A stretch of 64,000 nucleotides of DNA from positions 110,385-174,384 of the forward strand of contig VXBM01000198.1 in the NCBI GenBank assembly GCA_013400155.1, read 5' to 3'. The DNA comes from Helopsaltes ochotensis (taxonomy: Eukaryota; Chordata; Aves; Passeriformes; Locustellidae). Made by a program: the position numbers and the translations under genes. How positions within the stretch are numbered: the first letter of the stretch is position 1; each line of letters opens with the position of its first letter. Below are positions 30,401 to 40,131 of this stretch, one piece after another. The notes beneath the pieces are model-generated. The model ran no database searches. It saw only the letters and a program-made list of their open reading frames with translations, and was not told where the DNA came from.

Positions 30401-33400
30401 CCCCTTTATTCTTACCTTTCTGCTTCCTGACTAAATATTAACGAGGTTAAAAAAATGAAAGAAATGTCTTGTGTTAACATAAGTATTAAGTGGTCGTTTG
30501 TCACATACTAGGATGCAGATAAGAGAGAAGCAGATTTGTTTCTTCTTTGTTAGAAGAATAACACGTTTGAAGACAGTAGTTCTTTGCTGAAAAACAGTTC
30601 TTGTGAATAGGGTAAAAGTAAAAATGGATACTGATTTTTTTTTAAATTTTTTATTTTTCATTTTAAATAGCTGCCTTTTTGTGCTCCAGTTGTCCTAGCC
30701 CAGTCTGTTGAAAATGTATGGACTACTTGCAGGATTAACAAACAGAAACGCCACTTACTGGAGGCTCTGTGGCTCAGCTGTGGTGGGGCAGGTATGAAAG
30801 TCTGGCTTCCCCTGTTTCCCAGAGATCATCGAAAACCGCATTCCTTTCTGTCAAGACGGATCATGCTGCCTTTCCACATCAACATATACCCATTGGCTGT
30901 TTTGTTTGAAGATGCCTTGGTTCTTGGTGCTGTTAATGACACTGTGCTCTATGACTGTTTATACACTCAAACCAGTGCTAGAGAACACTTAGAGGTTCTC
31001 TTTCCTTTCTCCATTGTTGAGAGAACCTCTCAGATCTACCTCCATCACATTTTACGCCAGCTCTTGGTTAGGAACCTCGGTGAACAAGCCTTGCTTTTGG
31101 CCCACTCCTGTGCCACATTACCATACTTTCCTCATGTACTAGAACTGATGCTTCATGAAGTGCTGGAAGAAGAAGCTACCTCGCGGGAACCCATTCCCGA
31201 CCCTCTCCTTCCCACTGTGGCGAAGTTCATTACAGAATTCCCCCTCTTCCTGCAGACAGTTGTTCATTGTGCTAGGAAGACAGAATATGCCCTGTGGAAT
31301 TACCTTTTTGCTGCTGTTGGAAACCCGAAAGACTTATTTGAAGAGTGCTTAATGGCCCAGGACTTGGACACAGCTGCCTCTTACCTTATTATTCTACAGG
31401 TAATGGCACCAAATACATTGCAAGAGTGCTGATACTTACTAACACTGCAGTATTTTAAAAATAATGTCCTATTGAATTGTGCGTGTTCAACAGATTTTTA
31501 ATTTAACAGTTTTCTGCTGATATTATGTCCAGCTATGAAGGGTGGTAAGATCATGCAGTGTAACTAGTTAGTTTACTGTTTTAGGTAGGAAAATAATAGT
31601 ATGAAATTTGCTGTTTATAATCTTCGGTATACTTGAATGTGAAGCAATGTGGCTTCACTTAAGAGAACTTCTGATGCTCTATAGTAAATCACTTAATTAT
31701 GCTTTGTTGCTTGCAGAATATGGAAGTTCCAGCAGTTAGCAGACAACATGCTACTCTCCTATTTAATACTGCCTTAGAGCAGGGAAAGTGGGATCTCTGT
31801 CGTCATATGATTAGATTTCTTAAAGCCATTGGGTCTGGAGAAACAGAAACACCCCCAGCTACACCAACAACTCAGGTTTGTGATGAGAAAAGTAAATACT
31901 GTGCATCAAGCCTTGTATGATTAATCTTCATGATATGTATCATGTTTGGTCCTTCAAGTGTATGTTTTGGTTTTCTTGGTTTTAGGAACCTAGTTCAAGT
32001 GGTGGTTTTGAATTCTTCAGGCATCGCAGCATTAGTTTATCCCAATCGGCAGAGAATCTCCATAGCAAATTTAATTTGACAAAAACACTGAGTATGCCCT
32101 CTGGCCCATCTGGAAAAAGGTAATGTCCTCTCCTTCCCCACTTTGTTAGGTACAGGACTATCTTGCTTACCAATTGAAGTTATAGAAATTAATTATATGA
32201 TAGATTTGTCATAATCTCCTTCTACATGTTTTGCATTTATCGTTTCACAACTTTTGTATTGTTGTCTCATAACATTCTTTACACATGTAAATATATGTAT
32301 GTGTGTTTGTATGTATACACATGCATGCTTACATAGATATTGCTCACCAAAAGACTCTGAAACCACTGGATGTGGTACACATTACACGTCTAGTATTTAA
32401 AGGATATTTAAAGGCTCTGTTTTGCTGAAAAATACATTTGAAGAGATCACAGTTCACAGCATCACTGTACTGCTCTGCTACTATGCACATCTTGATCTGG
32501 CAGTGTGTTTCCAAGCTACAGATAAAACCTTTATGCCTTGGGGTGAACCCTTCTAAAGCTGCTATTGGTATTACAGTTCAAAAGTAGTATTGAACTGAAA
32601 TTCATTATTATCTTTGCTTTGGCATTTTTCCCCAAAAAACAATCTTAATGTAAATTCTGAATTAGCAATTTTTAATAGAGAGTACTATCTTAAAGGTTTT
32701 GATAGGAAGGGTTCTAGGCCAATGCTTGACTATTTCTCTAAACTTTGCAGTGTCATCTGCCTTTTATGTCTCTTTGTTTTTCTGCATGCAAATAGTTTAA
32801 TGCTCTATAAATAATGCTGTTGTTGTAACTTAAATCCTTTATTTCACCTACCTGTTGAGGCAACGGGATCTTTAAGAGAATATAAACAGCAAGGCATGAT
32901 GGAAACTGCTTCTGCTGTTATACAGAAAGTTCCCCTTTTAGTACTCTGGTCACTCAATGTTCTGCGGTTGCAGCCAACAACCTTTAGGACTCAGCTTTAT
33001 CAGTGTTCACTTGGCTGTTCTGTGCTGTGTGTGTAGGTGGAGTAAAGACAGTGACTGTGCTGAGAACATGTACATTGACATGATGCTCTGGCGGCATGCT
33101 CGGCGTCTGCTGGAGGAAATCAAGCTGAAAGACCTTGGCTGCTTTGCTGCACAGTTGGGCTTTGAGCTGATCGGCTGGTTGTGCAAGGAGCGAGCCAGAG
33201 CTGCCCGTGTGGAGGATTTTGTGTGTGCTTTGAAAAAGCTGCACAAGGATTTCCTCTGGCCCTTTCCAGTTATACCAGCTTCATCTATTAATTCACCTTT
33301 CAAGAATGGAAAATACAAGACAGGTACAGTAACATCTGAGTTTGATATGAACTAGATTTCCCTCTTGTAATGCTACATTTGTGAATCTCGCTCTGTTCTG

Positions 33401-36400
33401 CCTCTCTTCAGCCAAGATAAGAACAGGGTGAGGTTTGCCACCTGCACAGCTTTCTCACACAGAGTATTTTTTGCAGAGATTCTGTTTAGCGTAGACAGTA
33501 TCTCTTGTGTGATTACCATTTCTGTTGAAATCTTGTGCTTTCTCAGATGTACTGAATTAGACATCAGTGCAGATGTGAACATGGAAATGGCTCCAGTGTA
33601 AATTCTGCTGCGTAAAATTACTAAAATTAATATTCTTTTATATTCTCTTGATGAGCTTTTAATTAACTTTTTAAAAATTAAATAGTAATGTTCCTAATGT
33701 TTGAAATTTACTTTGTTAGATGGTAAGAACTTTGAAGTCTGCTGTAAATCTCCTTTGTGTTATTGTTCTCTCAGTTCACTACTTTATCTCCTTACAACAA
33801 AGTTGATGCTACCTGATCTCCGTATGTCAAGGTTTACATTGGCTGTCAAGTCTTCCTCTTTTTAATAGCAGCATCATTATTTACTTCTGTTGATGCTAAC
33901 ACTTCATTATATCATACTTCTTTTATGCCAGTGCTCACATAAAAAGCTGATCAGAAATTCCTGAAATGCCTAAACTTGCTGCATTCCCTTGGATTTCATT
34001 GGTCCCCTGAATATTGACTTAGATGCAAGTTTTACCTTCCTGAAGTGCCTGGAGAGAACACTCTAAATTTCCTTTTGGATACTTACATGATTTTTCTGTG
34101 GTGTGTTTTGATTTTTTTAGCCATGGGTGAGCAGCTACTAAAATCTCAGTCTGCAGACACCTTTGTGAACATGGAAATGGACACAGGGGTTTCAAACACA
34201 CCTCGCAGTCGCAGCTGGCTTGGTACTATCAGCTCTTCTCAGAGAGAGATTGACAGTGTTTCATCCCATGGACCACACATGCAAGATGCATTCCTTTCTC
34301 CTTTGCTAAGTAAAGGTTAGTCACTCTTCCTTCAATCTGCTCATTGGAAAAATGTGAAGTGATTATATTTTGATTTTTGCTTGTCACTGCTGTATTGTCA
34401 CTTCTCAACTGCTGATAAGAAAAATTCAGAAAAAAATAGGACTTGCTGAAAAGCGAACTGAATTTTTTACAACAGAAATATAAACCCCATGTTGTACATC
34501 TCTAAGTACATGAAGTTGAAAATGAGATAGGTATTTGCTGAAGTTTCTGTCTGTGGTGATAACTTCAAGTTCAGTATTTTTTCAGTCTGGCTAGGAATAG
34601 TGTCCTACGTTGTAGGTTTTTGGTTTTTTGTCTCTTGCATGGATCTGCCTCTTGCAGGGGTTGGAACAGCTCTAATTGCATGAACTTTGTGCTTTTGGGT
34701 TTCTTAAGAATGGTATTAGATACATTATTTATTGAGGAAGTTGAGGAAATTAGAGACGCACATAGTTGTACTTTTTCCTATGGCTTTATTTAAATTGCTT
34801 TTTAAAAGCTGCAATGTATGATCAGCTTACTAAAATAGAAACTGTATTTGTATGTATTTTTTCTGAACACAGAAAGAGATGGGCAAAGTTTGTCCAACCA
34901 TTCTAGTCTTTTTAAAATTTAATTTTATCTTTAAAATGTTTTATACTTCCTCTTGTCCTTGAGCATAGAGCAACATTTTCAACAGTATCTAAATCATGTG
35001 ATTTCCACTCTATTAGGGCAAAGATCTAAGTACCTAGTGTGAACTACAGTCTCTTAATTTAAGACTGTAGATCCTTCTGTGAGATTCAGAGCATTTGAAG
35101 ATCCTCTCTGTCTGCTTGGGCACGGTCTCATTTTATTTTCATTCCTGTTTCTCTTGTTTTTTAAATCTGGAGACTGCAAGAAAAATGAGTATCTCTTGCA
35201 CTGATTTCACTGCTGTCTACCACTACTGCTCTTTCTATAAACAAGTATATTGGGGTTTTTCTCTGAACTGGGTGAAGACCTTTGAGTTCAATAGACTTTG
35301 GTATGCATTTTAAAGCAGTTTATTTCTAAAGAAACTGAATTAACAGCCTTTAAAACACTGCAAGCTGAATTCCAATAACAATTTCACAAATTACTCATCC
35401 AGCACTGATATTAATGGGCAAGAAGATAATCAAATAACTTTTTGACTTCCTAAACATTTTCCAAGAAAAGATGCATCTGCTTTAATATGGAAATTGTTCT
35501 CAAGAGTAGGTGCCTTTGTGACTCACCACTGTAATGGTTTTAGCTTTGATGTTACTGTTCCTTTGAAAATTCTGTTACTGCATGTGCTTTTTATGTTTTT
35601 ACTGGAAATACTTACTTTTGTAATTTGTGCAGGTAAATTTTTACATTACAAAGCATTCAAAATCTTAGTGGTTTTGTGTGAAGAAAATAATTTTGTATTG
35701 AAACTTGATGATGGCCTACACATATCTAGGATCCCTTACTGATAATAATTCTCCTGAATTATTTTTACTGGATAGAAAAACGATTGCATTCGTGCAACAG
35801 TAGTTCTGCCATCCAGTGTGACAAGAAGAATGCTGAAGCAGGATCGACAGTATACCTGAAGTAACTCTGATACTACTCTACTACTATAACGTACTACTGT
35901 TTGTCAATTTTTACAGGAAGTAGTTCAGAAATTGAGTCTTACTAAAGTACGTAGTTTCTTTTTTCCCTTATATTTCTGAGTGTTTTTGATAGGTGATGAA
36001 TGCAGCATTGGTTCAGCAACGGACCTGACTGAAACAAGTTCTATGGTGGATGGAGACTGGACAATGGTGGATGAAAACTTCTCCAGTCTAAGTTTAACTC
36101 AGTCAGAGCTTGAGCAGCTCTCTCTAGAGCTGGCCAGTAAAGGGCCACACAAGTCACAGGTGCAGCTGCGGTAAGTAATGACATATGTGCCTTTGAGACT
36201 GAGAATTGCTGGCATGCAGCATTTGGAGAAAGAAACAATCCACACAATCACACCGCAATTTTTTGTCTTGGGAGTAGAAAAATAAACAGCCTTTTTTTCC
36301 ATATAGGTACTTGCTACATATCTTCATGGAAGCAGGATGTCTGGATTGGTGCGTTGTCATTGGCCTTATTCTCAGAGAATCTTCAGTTATCAACCAGGTT

Positions 36401-37083
36401 TTCAGTATCATGCAGTCCTCTGATATTGATGGAGAAATCTGTCAGAATATCAAGACCGGCCTAGATGCCGTTGACAAGTGGGCTTCTACAGATTGGTAAG
36501 TGTTACTTTCCACCTTCCTATTCATTTGAGCTGTAGATAGTTTGTTACCTAAAAAGTAACTTTTGAGTTATTACCGTAGACTTAGCTGAAACATCACTTC
36601 AAAGCTTTGTAATGAAACTGGGAAAAAAAAACCAAAACACAAACCAAAATAAACCCAAAGCAACCAGCTTTCCAATTTCTATTGTTTGATTAGGGTTGCA
36701 TTTTTCTCTTTATTTAAAATAACTTCTGCTTTACAGGCACGTGACAGAAATACTAATTCTCATTCACTCATGGTGTTCTGTCCCATTCTCTTCCTAGCCC
36801 TGGGTACAAGCCATTTCTAAGTATCATCAAACCACAGATCCAGAAACTAAATGAAATAGTAGAAGAGCAAGTACAACCTGAAGCATTTCAGCCAGTGAAT
36901 CCTTCTAAGGCTCCTGAACAAGTGAACCCAAGAACTGAGGAAAGCAGGACTTCATCTAGTCACGGCACTAATCCTCAGAGTGATGCTGGCAGCAGCAATG
37001 CAAGCAGACATGAAGAGGATAAGGCTAAGACAGAGGATGAGGATTCGTTCCAGGAAGGCAGTTATGACTGTGTTGTGTCTTAA
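2208..37083 (+). CDS. RIC1: RIC1, RAB6A GEF complex partner 1 (exons 2-26, lacks exon 1)
   Basis: RIC1 pairs with RGP1 to form the guanine nucleotide exchange factor that activates RAB6A on Golgi membranes, supporting retrograde endosome-to-Golgi transport; this role is known for the family. The call rests on near-continuous protein similarity to human RIC1 (KIAA1432), recalled rather than searched. Twenty-five exons with GT-AG introns join to 4119 bases, giving 1372 residues plus a TAA stop at 37081-37083. With the usual 48-residue exon 1 the total is about 1420, against 1423 in human. The N-terminal part (about residues 49-500) is the WD40 propeller region, the large exon 19 carries most of the RIC1 domain, and the C-terminus is acidic and Ser/Glu-rich. 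I see no frameshift or internal stop. Introns are mostly 0.1-2 kb, except intron 2 (4.2 kb) and intron 3 (10.4 kb). The smaller introns hold nothing I recognise. The neighbour ERMP1 is convergent, as on human 9p24. Confidence 0.97.
2316..6511 (+). other. RIC1: RIC1 intron 2
   Basis: 4.2 kb intron. It holds a GTT/poly-T low-complexity block (listed separately). The several short open frames around it are translations of that low-complexity DNA. Otherwise I recognise nothing. Confidence 0.8.
4251..4368 (+). repeat. GTT and poly-T/G low-complexity tract
   Basis: A CT-rich lead runs into about seven GTT units, a poly-T run and then TTTTG/TTTGG units, using almost only G and T on the + strand. 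It lies in RIC1 intron 2, so the sense strand is the G/T-rich one. Confidence 0.9.
6512..6588 (+). CDS. RIC1: RIC1 exon 3
   Basis: 77 bases, starts in phase 0 and ends with two bases of a Lys codon completed by exon 4. Encodes TANGYILFFEIPS...LYEPIYP (about residues 85-110). Donor GTAAGT. Confidence 0.95.
12500..12683 (+). mobile_element. CR1 LINE fragment, 3' end
   Basis: The stretch from TTGCCCAGGGAGGTGCTGG through GGGTTGGACTTGGTGATCTT to TCTTCCAGCC matches the 3' end of avian CR1 retrotransposons. It ends in the diagnostic short direct repeat GATTCTGTGATTCTGT at about 12663-12680. It is 5'-truncated, as is usual for CR1, and in sense orientation to RIC1. The left edge is approximate. Confidence 0.88.
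15355..15451 (+). repeat. GATA microsatellite with GGAT tail
   Basis: About 20 nearly perfect GATA units with one interruption at 15429-15431, passing into GATG/GGAT units at the right end. It lies in RIC1 intron 3. Confidence 0.97.
16844..16936 (+). repeat. TA-rich ATACATAT tandem block plus G8 run
   Basis: Degenerate tandem array of ACATATAT/GTACATAT words, rich in self-complementary segments, ending in a run of eight Gs at 16929-16936. It lies 86 bases upstream of the RIC1 exon 4 acceptor. Confidence 0.93.
17023..17130 (+). CDS. RIC1: RIC1 exon 4
   Basis: 108 bases, phase 2 to phase 2, so its loss would keep the frame. Encodes GSPHLKGIPHYKEEQCAPSL... (about residues 110-146). I chose the AG at 17021-17022 over the AG two bases later because only the first keeps the frame and rebuilds the Lys codon. 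Confidence 0.93.
17131..18179 (+). other. RIC1: RIC1 intron 4
   Basis: About 1 kb of AT-rich intron with no recognisable repeat or gene. The open frames here are not supported. Confidence 0.7.
18180..18322 (+). CDS. RIC1: RIC1 exon 5
   Basis: 143 bases. Encodes LQSMLEDLLVATADGFLHL... to DLQSSR (about residues 147-193). Ends with one base of the next codon; donor GTAGGT. Confidence 0.95.
18560..18696 (+). CDS. RIC1: RIC1 exon 6 (tandem acceptor)
   Basis: Encodes GSVLGFEDIYIRDMEYC... to SSRFTAE-like sequence (about residues 194-239). The acceptor is a CAGCAG tandem at 18557-18562. Using the first AG gives one extra Ala after SSR, matching the residue count of human RIC1 (Val there), so I started the exon at 18560. 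Starting at 18563 would also keep the frame. Confidence 0.9.
19672..19763 (+). CDS. RIC1: RIC1 exon 7 (tandem acceptor)
   Basis: Encodes QLHGVWAQDVVDGTCVAVNN then KYRLMAFGCA (about residues 240-270). The acceptor is again a CAGCAG tandem (19669-19674). The upstream choice keeps the Gln found in human RIC1. Confidence 0.92.
20833..20921 (+). CDS. RIC1: RIC1 exon 8
   Basis: Encodes GSVQVYTIDTTTGAM... to LTPKQYP (about residues 271-299), a WD-type blade. Donor GTGAGT. Confidence 0.94.
21769..21913 (+). CDS. RIC1: RIC1 exon 9
   Basis: Encodes IWNKTGPVKLIRWSPDSCVV then MVTWECGGLSLWSVFG and CTLGGDF (about residues 300-348). The WSPD and LSLWS words are typical of WD40 blades. Confidence 0.95.
22389..22437 (+). 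CDS. RIC1: RIC1 exon 10 (49 bases)
   Basis: Small exon encoding YQSDGAKKDPLKISSM (about residues 349-364). Ends in phase 0 with donor GTAAAT. Confidence 0.93.
23586..23738 (+). CDS. RIC1: RIC1 exon 11
   Basis: 51 codons encoding TWGSEGYHLWVIDG, a Ser/Asn-rich loop, then LQFQFIKSALTVNPCM (about residues 365-415). The loop differs most from human, as expected for a surface loop. Confidence 0.95.
24091..24294 (+). CDS. RIC1: RIC1 exon 12
   Basis: 68 codons encoding SNQEQVLLQGEDRLYLNCGD to LSTLLGHRHWHVVQ (about residues 416-483). Phase 0 at both ends. The upstream tract is TTTTGG-rich. Confidence 0.95.
25729..25767 (+). CDS. RIC1: RIC1 exon 13 (39 bases)
   Basis: Thirteen-codon exon encoding IHSTYLESNWPIR, identical in sense to the human segment (about residues 484-496). 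Strong polypyrimidine tract before it; donor GTGAGT. It is too short to show up as an open frame. Confidence 0.94.
26031..26141 (+). CDS. RIC1: RIC1 exon 14
   Basis: 37 codons encoding FSAIDKLGQNVAVVGKFGFA to KKWKLFGNITQ (about residues 497-533). Confidence 0.95.
26727..26816 (+). CDS. RIC1: RIC1 exon 15
   Basis: 30 codons encoding EQTMMVTGGLAWWNDFIVLA to NDHQEE (about residues 534-563). Phase 0 at both ends. Confidence 0.95.
27440..27600 (+). CDS. RIC1: RIC1 exon 16
   Basis: Encodes LRIYLRTSNLDNAFAHITKV to CSICLYSIERRSEG (about residues 564-617). Ends in phase 2 with donor GTGAGT. Confidence 0.95.
28582..28720 (+). CDS. RIC1: RIC1 exon 17
   Basis: Encodes LNPTASIQILQEVSMSRYIP to TGITLKMPQQ (about residues 618-663). 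Donor GTAACA is weaker than its neighbours. Confidence 0.94.
28721..29771 (+). other. RIC1: RIC1 intron 17
   Basis: About 1 kb of intron with no recognisable repeat or gene. Confidence 0.7.
29772..29888 (+). CDS. RIC1: RIC1 exon 18
   Basis: 39 codons encoding ACEAESIMLNLAGQLIMLQR to NPNQRKH (about residues 664-702). The last residue is His where human has Leu; the boundary otherwise agrees. Confidence 0.93.
30671..31399 (+). CDS. RIC1: RIC1 exon 19, RIC1 domain
   Basis: The largest coding exon, 243 codons (about residues 703-945), covering most of the conserved RIC1 domain. Visible segments include LPFCAPVVLAQSVENVWTTC, MLPFHINIYPLAVLFEDALV, RTSQIYLHHILRQLLVRNLG and LPYFPHVLELMLHEVLEEEA. 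It is nearly identical to the human protein, which suggests strong constraint. A Met-started open frame begins inside it at 30794 and runs past the donor at 31400, but the exon truly starts at 30671. Confidence 0.97.
31717..31875 (+). CDS. RIC1: RIC1 exon 20
   Basis: 53 codons encoding NMEVPAVSRQHATLLFNTAL to ETPPATPTTQ (about residues 946-998). Confidence 0.96.
31986..32119 (+). CDS. RIC1: RIC1 exon 21
   Basis: Encodes EPSSSGGFEFFRHRSISLSQ to LSMPSGPSGK (about residues 999-1043), a Ser-rich linker. Ends in phase 2 with donor GTAATG. Confidence 0.95.
33037..33323 (+). CDS. RIC1: RIC1 exon 22
   Basis: 287 bases encoding WSKDSDCAENMYIDMMLWRH to SSINSPFKNGKYKT (about residues 1044-1138). Opposite-strand open frames over this exon are shadows. 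Confidence 0.96.
34121..34315 (+). CDS. RIC1: RIC1 exon 23
   Basis: 195 bases encoding MGEQLLKSQSADTFVNMEMD to DAFLSPLLSK (about residues 1139-1203). Less conserved than its neighbours. Confidence 0.94.
34316..35992 (+). other. RIC1: RIC1 intron 23
   Basis: About 1.7 kb of AT-rich intron with no recognisable repeat or gene. Confidence 0.7.
35993..36170 (+). CDS. RIC1: RIC1 exon 24
   Basis: Encodes DECSIGSATDLTETSSMVDG to ELASKGPHKSQVQL (about residues 1204-1263). Ends in phase 2, followed by a short 136-base intron. Confidence 0.96.
36307..36495 (+). CDS. RIC1: RIC1 exon 25
   Basis: 189 bases encoding YLLHIFMEAGCLDWCVVIGL to AVDKWASTD (about residues 1264-1326). Confidence 0.96.
36621..36665 (+). 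repeat. A/C-rich low-complexity tract
   Basis: A-run followed by ACCAAAACACAAACC-type words, with almost no G or T, in RIC1 intron 25. It is the opposite strand sense to the G/T block in intron 2. Confidence 0.75.
36798..37083 (+). CDS. RIC1: RIC1 exon 26, C-terminus and stop
   Basis: Encodes PGYKPFLSIIKPQIQKLNEI, an acidic Ser/Glu-rich tail, and GSYDCVVS before TAA at 37081-37083 (about residues 1327-1420). Human RIC1 ends in a very similar YDCSVS. Confidence 0.96.
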
Positions 37084-37553
37084 ATGGAAGGTGAACAACT
37101 TCCCAAGCATCAGGTGTGAAAGGAAGCAAACCAGCTCTTAGATCTGCTTCTGTGTTTTGGATTTGAACTCTTTTTTTTAATTATTATTTTGTTTGGTTGG
37201 TTTGGTTTTTTTAATATATCAATCTTGGAAATTTTTAGTGGGGATAACTAAATACCAGTTTCATCTAATGATTTCAAAAAGAGGCATGACTTTTTTGATG
37301 CAATCGCCAGACTGCAGCTTTACATTTTGATATTTTAAATAGTGTTGGAGGCAGTGAACACACGTGGGGACAGATACAGCCAATGTTCATCAGTACCTTT
37401 CTATCACCAACACATTTCGAAAAAAATACTTACATCTTGCTTGAGTTTAAAAGGCAAAGAGGGGATTAAATATAAAAACTTTTCTTTGCAGCTTGCCTGC
37501 CTAACAAATATCTGATCAATGCAGTTCAGATTGGTTTGATACTGATATTTTGT

Positions 37554-37559
37554 ATTAAA
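37554..37559 (+). terminator. RIC1: RIC1 candidate proximal poly(A) signal
   Basis: ATTAAA variant followed within 30 bases by TGTATGTTTTTGTG, a good GU-rich downstream element. Use of this site would give a 3' UTR of about 0.5 kb. Confidence 0.5.
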
Positions 37560-38677
37560 GACTGTAAAATATATTGTATGTTTTTGTGAATAATCTTGTA
37601 CAAATATTCAAGGCTGTACCATATTTGGAGGTACCTATATGTATTTGCATGTTTCTAGATGACTAGTAAAGTTAAAGCAGAGTTGCACTTCTTTCTGGAT
37701 GAGGCATACTTTACTGACCTAACACTGACACAAGGTGGCTTACCTGTTTTTTACTGCCACTTAACAGATCTTGTAGTTGGGTTAAGGGACTGCTGAAGGT
37801 TATTTATTTCATTGTAAATTCTTTTCTGATAAATGGATTTTTAAAATGTAAATAACCATCATATACTCTTGCTATGGAAAACTAGTTTAACAGCTCATAC
37901 TTAAAACATTTTTCAAACATTTTATAATATGCATACTTCTAAGACATATTTAACTTTCATACAATGTTATAAAAACCTGGCTGCAGAAGTCTGTTGCTTT
38001 GAGGTACTTATTTTTTCTAGCTGCTGTCCTTATGTAATAACTACCTGTAACAGTATTAATTTAGATATTAGCTTGTTTGTACTGTGCAATCTGAACAAAA
38101 ATGCAACATTACTCATTTTATACACGATAAACTAGTTTATTTTTTATAACATCACTTGATTACTGACATGGACCAAACTAGTCATCGTAGGGTAGTTACA
38201 GCATCTGTTGCTTTTCTAGTGTAGTTAACTAAATGCACATCCATTTAAAATCTGAAAATTAAGACTATTAAGTTTTAAATGAATTGTGATTTCATCATCT
38301 TTATTTCCTTTGTAGATAAGATCAAGTGCTTTAAAAAATGTACAGATATTAAACTGTTGCTTTAGAATGGCTTTACTAAGCCAATACAACCAGTACAAGT
38401 GCAATAATTGCGAGTATTACGTGGAAAGCTGGAGCTGTTAATGAACGCAACCTAAACTTCATTTTATAAGAGTTGAAACTGAGACTGAAGTTAGAGGAAA
38501 GAAACTCAGTCTGAGTCCCAGCACTAAGCTTATTCTGCATTGTAGCTACTGGTTACAGATAATGTCTATCATACCTACAAGCCTGTTGTGACCTGACATC
38601 AAAATTCATTGTTTTAAGGGGATAATACTTAAAGCTTTTTTTATGATAAAGAAACCTGCTTAATCTATGTTAAAAGA

Positions 38678-38683
38678 AATAAA
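38678..38683 (+). terminator. RIC1: RIC1 candidate distal poly(A) signal
   Basis: AATAAA followed by CTGTGCTTC and, about 25-40 bases on, TTTTTCTGTGGTTCTGTGG, a strong GU-rich element. Best candidate for the main 3' end. Confidence 0.65.
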
Positions 38684-38705
38684 AACTGTGCTTCAAGTTA
38701 ATATT

Positions 38706-39201
38706 TTTCTGTGGTTCTGTGGTAATGATGTAAGCCAAGCCCATCCTGGTCAGTGTTCTGCTGTTCAGGTTTTGGATCTGTGCAAGTTAAACATACGTTA
38801 ACTGATATATTAACATTCTTAATATTCGTATCTTACTACTGTGCTACTGTTGTTTAGCAGGTAAATCTTTTTAGTTGTGGAATTTTAGAAGTTTGTACTT
38901 CTTTAGTAGTAATTATCTCTATGCAAATCTTGCGTGCTAATTTTGTATTTTGATTTCACTGCTGTTATACTTGTAATTAAAGGACAAATGTATTCAACTT
39001 TACTTGAAGTTAACTCCTGTGAAAAATAACTATTTCTGACTTCAAGCCATTCAGGTAGGCCATCTTAGAGAGAAAAAGCTCTCAGAGAAACCACCTGATT
39101 AAGTTTGTCTTTTATACTCCTGTGGCTTGTTTTTTACAATCAAACTTTAACCTTATTAATGCATCTTCGAAGTTACATCCACCTGCTGCTGTGAAGAGAG
39201 A
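38706..39201. other. Intergenic, left of the LTR
   Basis: About 500 bases between the RIC1 distal poly(A) site and the LTR-like element. I see nothing recognisable. Confidence 0.6.
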
Positions 39202-40131
39202 TGTAGTGGGTTTAGGTGGTAAGGGTGTGGTAGCAAGGGGGCTGTGTCAGACAGAGCCAGTTCCAACAGACACAGGGAAGCCTGTCATCCAAGCCTCCTC
39301 TGTGTAATGTATTTAACAAGGGGTAAAAAATGCTGTGGGAGATGAGTGAGGAAGAGTCCTGCAGGCAGCCAGGCCCATAAAGGAGGAAGATCCAGGCACT
39401 GGAACAGAGATTCTCTGCAGCCTGTGGCTCTGTGCAAGTAAAGACACACATTAAATGATATCCTAACACTCTTGCTCTTATTAGCCTCTCGCTACTGTGG
39501 TACAACTCAGCTCAATCGTTTTGGACAACGGGAAGTCACCTGCAACCCACTGTGGATACGTTGGAGAGATACCCTCAGTGGCAGCCTTGGAGCACCCACA
39601 CTAAGCAAGTGGATGGACGAGCCCTGAAGGAAGGAAGCTGCAGCCCAAAGACCCACCCAAGAGCACATTTCTGGCAGGAACCGTGGCCCACGGGGGAATG
39701 CATGCTGGCACAGCCTCTTCTTAAAGAACCACCCCAGCAAGAGGAGGATCCACTTTGAAGCAGTTCAGTGTATCCCATGGAGTGGACCCCATGCTGGAGC
39801 AGGGCAACAGTGAGGAGAGGAAGGAAGCAGAGAGGAAATGTTACAGGCTGACCATGACCTGACTCTTAACTGACCATCCCCAGCCGAGAGAGAAGGTAGA
39901 AGAGTGAAATCTGGGAAGAAAGGGGAGGTTGGGGCAAAGTGTTTGGTTATCATATTTTAATTGGTAATAAATTAATTTTCCCAAGGCCAGTTTGTTTCAT
40001 TTGTTGTTTGTACCAGTGAGTAATGTTCCTGTCTCAACCCATGGATTTTGTCATCCTGTTTTCTCCTCCTGGTCTGCTGAGGGGAAGGTGTCAGAGGGCA
40101 CCCACCAGCTAGCCATGGTTAAACCACCACA
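39202..40131 (+). mobile_element. Probable solo LTR of an avian endogenous retrovirus
   Basis: About 930 bases bounded by TGTAGTGGGTTTA and the near-complementary TTAAACCACCACA, the TG...CA terminal inverted pattern of an LTR. It is G/C-richer than its surroundings. Inside are TGTCAGACAGAGCCAGTTCC near the left, a TTAATTGGTAATAAATTAAT poly(A)-like segment at 39959-39975, and CTCAACCCATGGATTTTGTC near the right. I recall this combination from songbird endogenous retrovirus LTRs, but cannot name the family with certainty. A stretch near 39431-39530 does not follow the same character and may be an insertion or a divergent segment. No coding remnants are seen and no perfect target duplication is visible (AGAGA left, GAAGG right), so it is probably an old solo LTR. 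Confidence 0.68.

Larger units (their letters stand above)
37084..38705 (+). other. RIC1: RIC1 3' UTR
   Basis: AT-rich, no long open frame. It starts after the TAA stop and is taken to end just after the distal poly(A) signal. It contains a TTTGG-type low-complexity run near 37186-37214. The end point is inferred from sequence signals only. Confidence 0.7.

Noticed and set aside
30794..31432. 212-codon open frame as a stand-alone gene
   Set aside because: It is the inner part of RIC1 exon 19. The exon starts at 30671 and ends at a GT donor at 31400.
33007..33318. Antisense frames of 86-103 codons
   Set aside because: Shadows of RIC1 exon 22 on the other strand.
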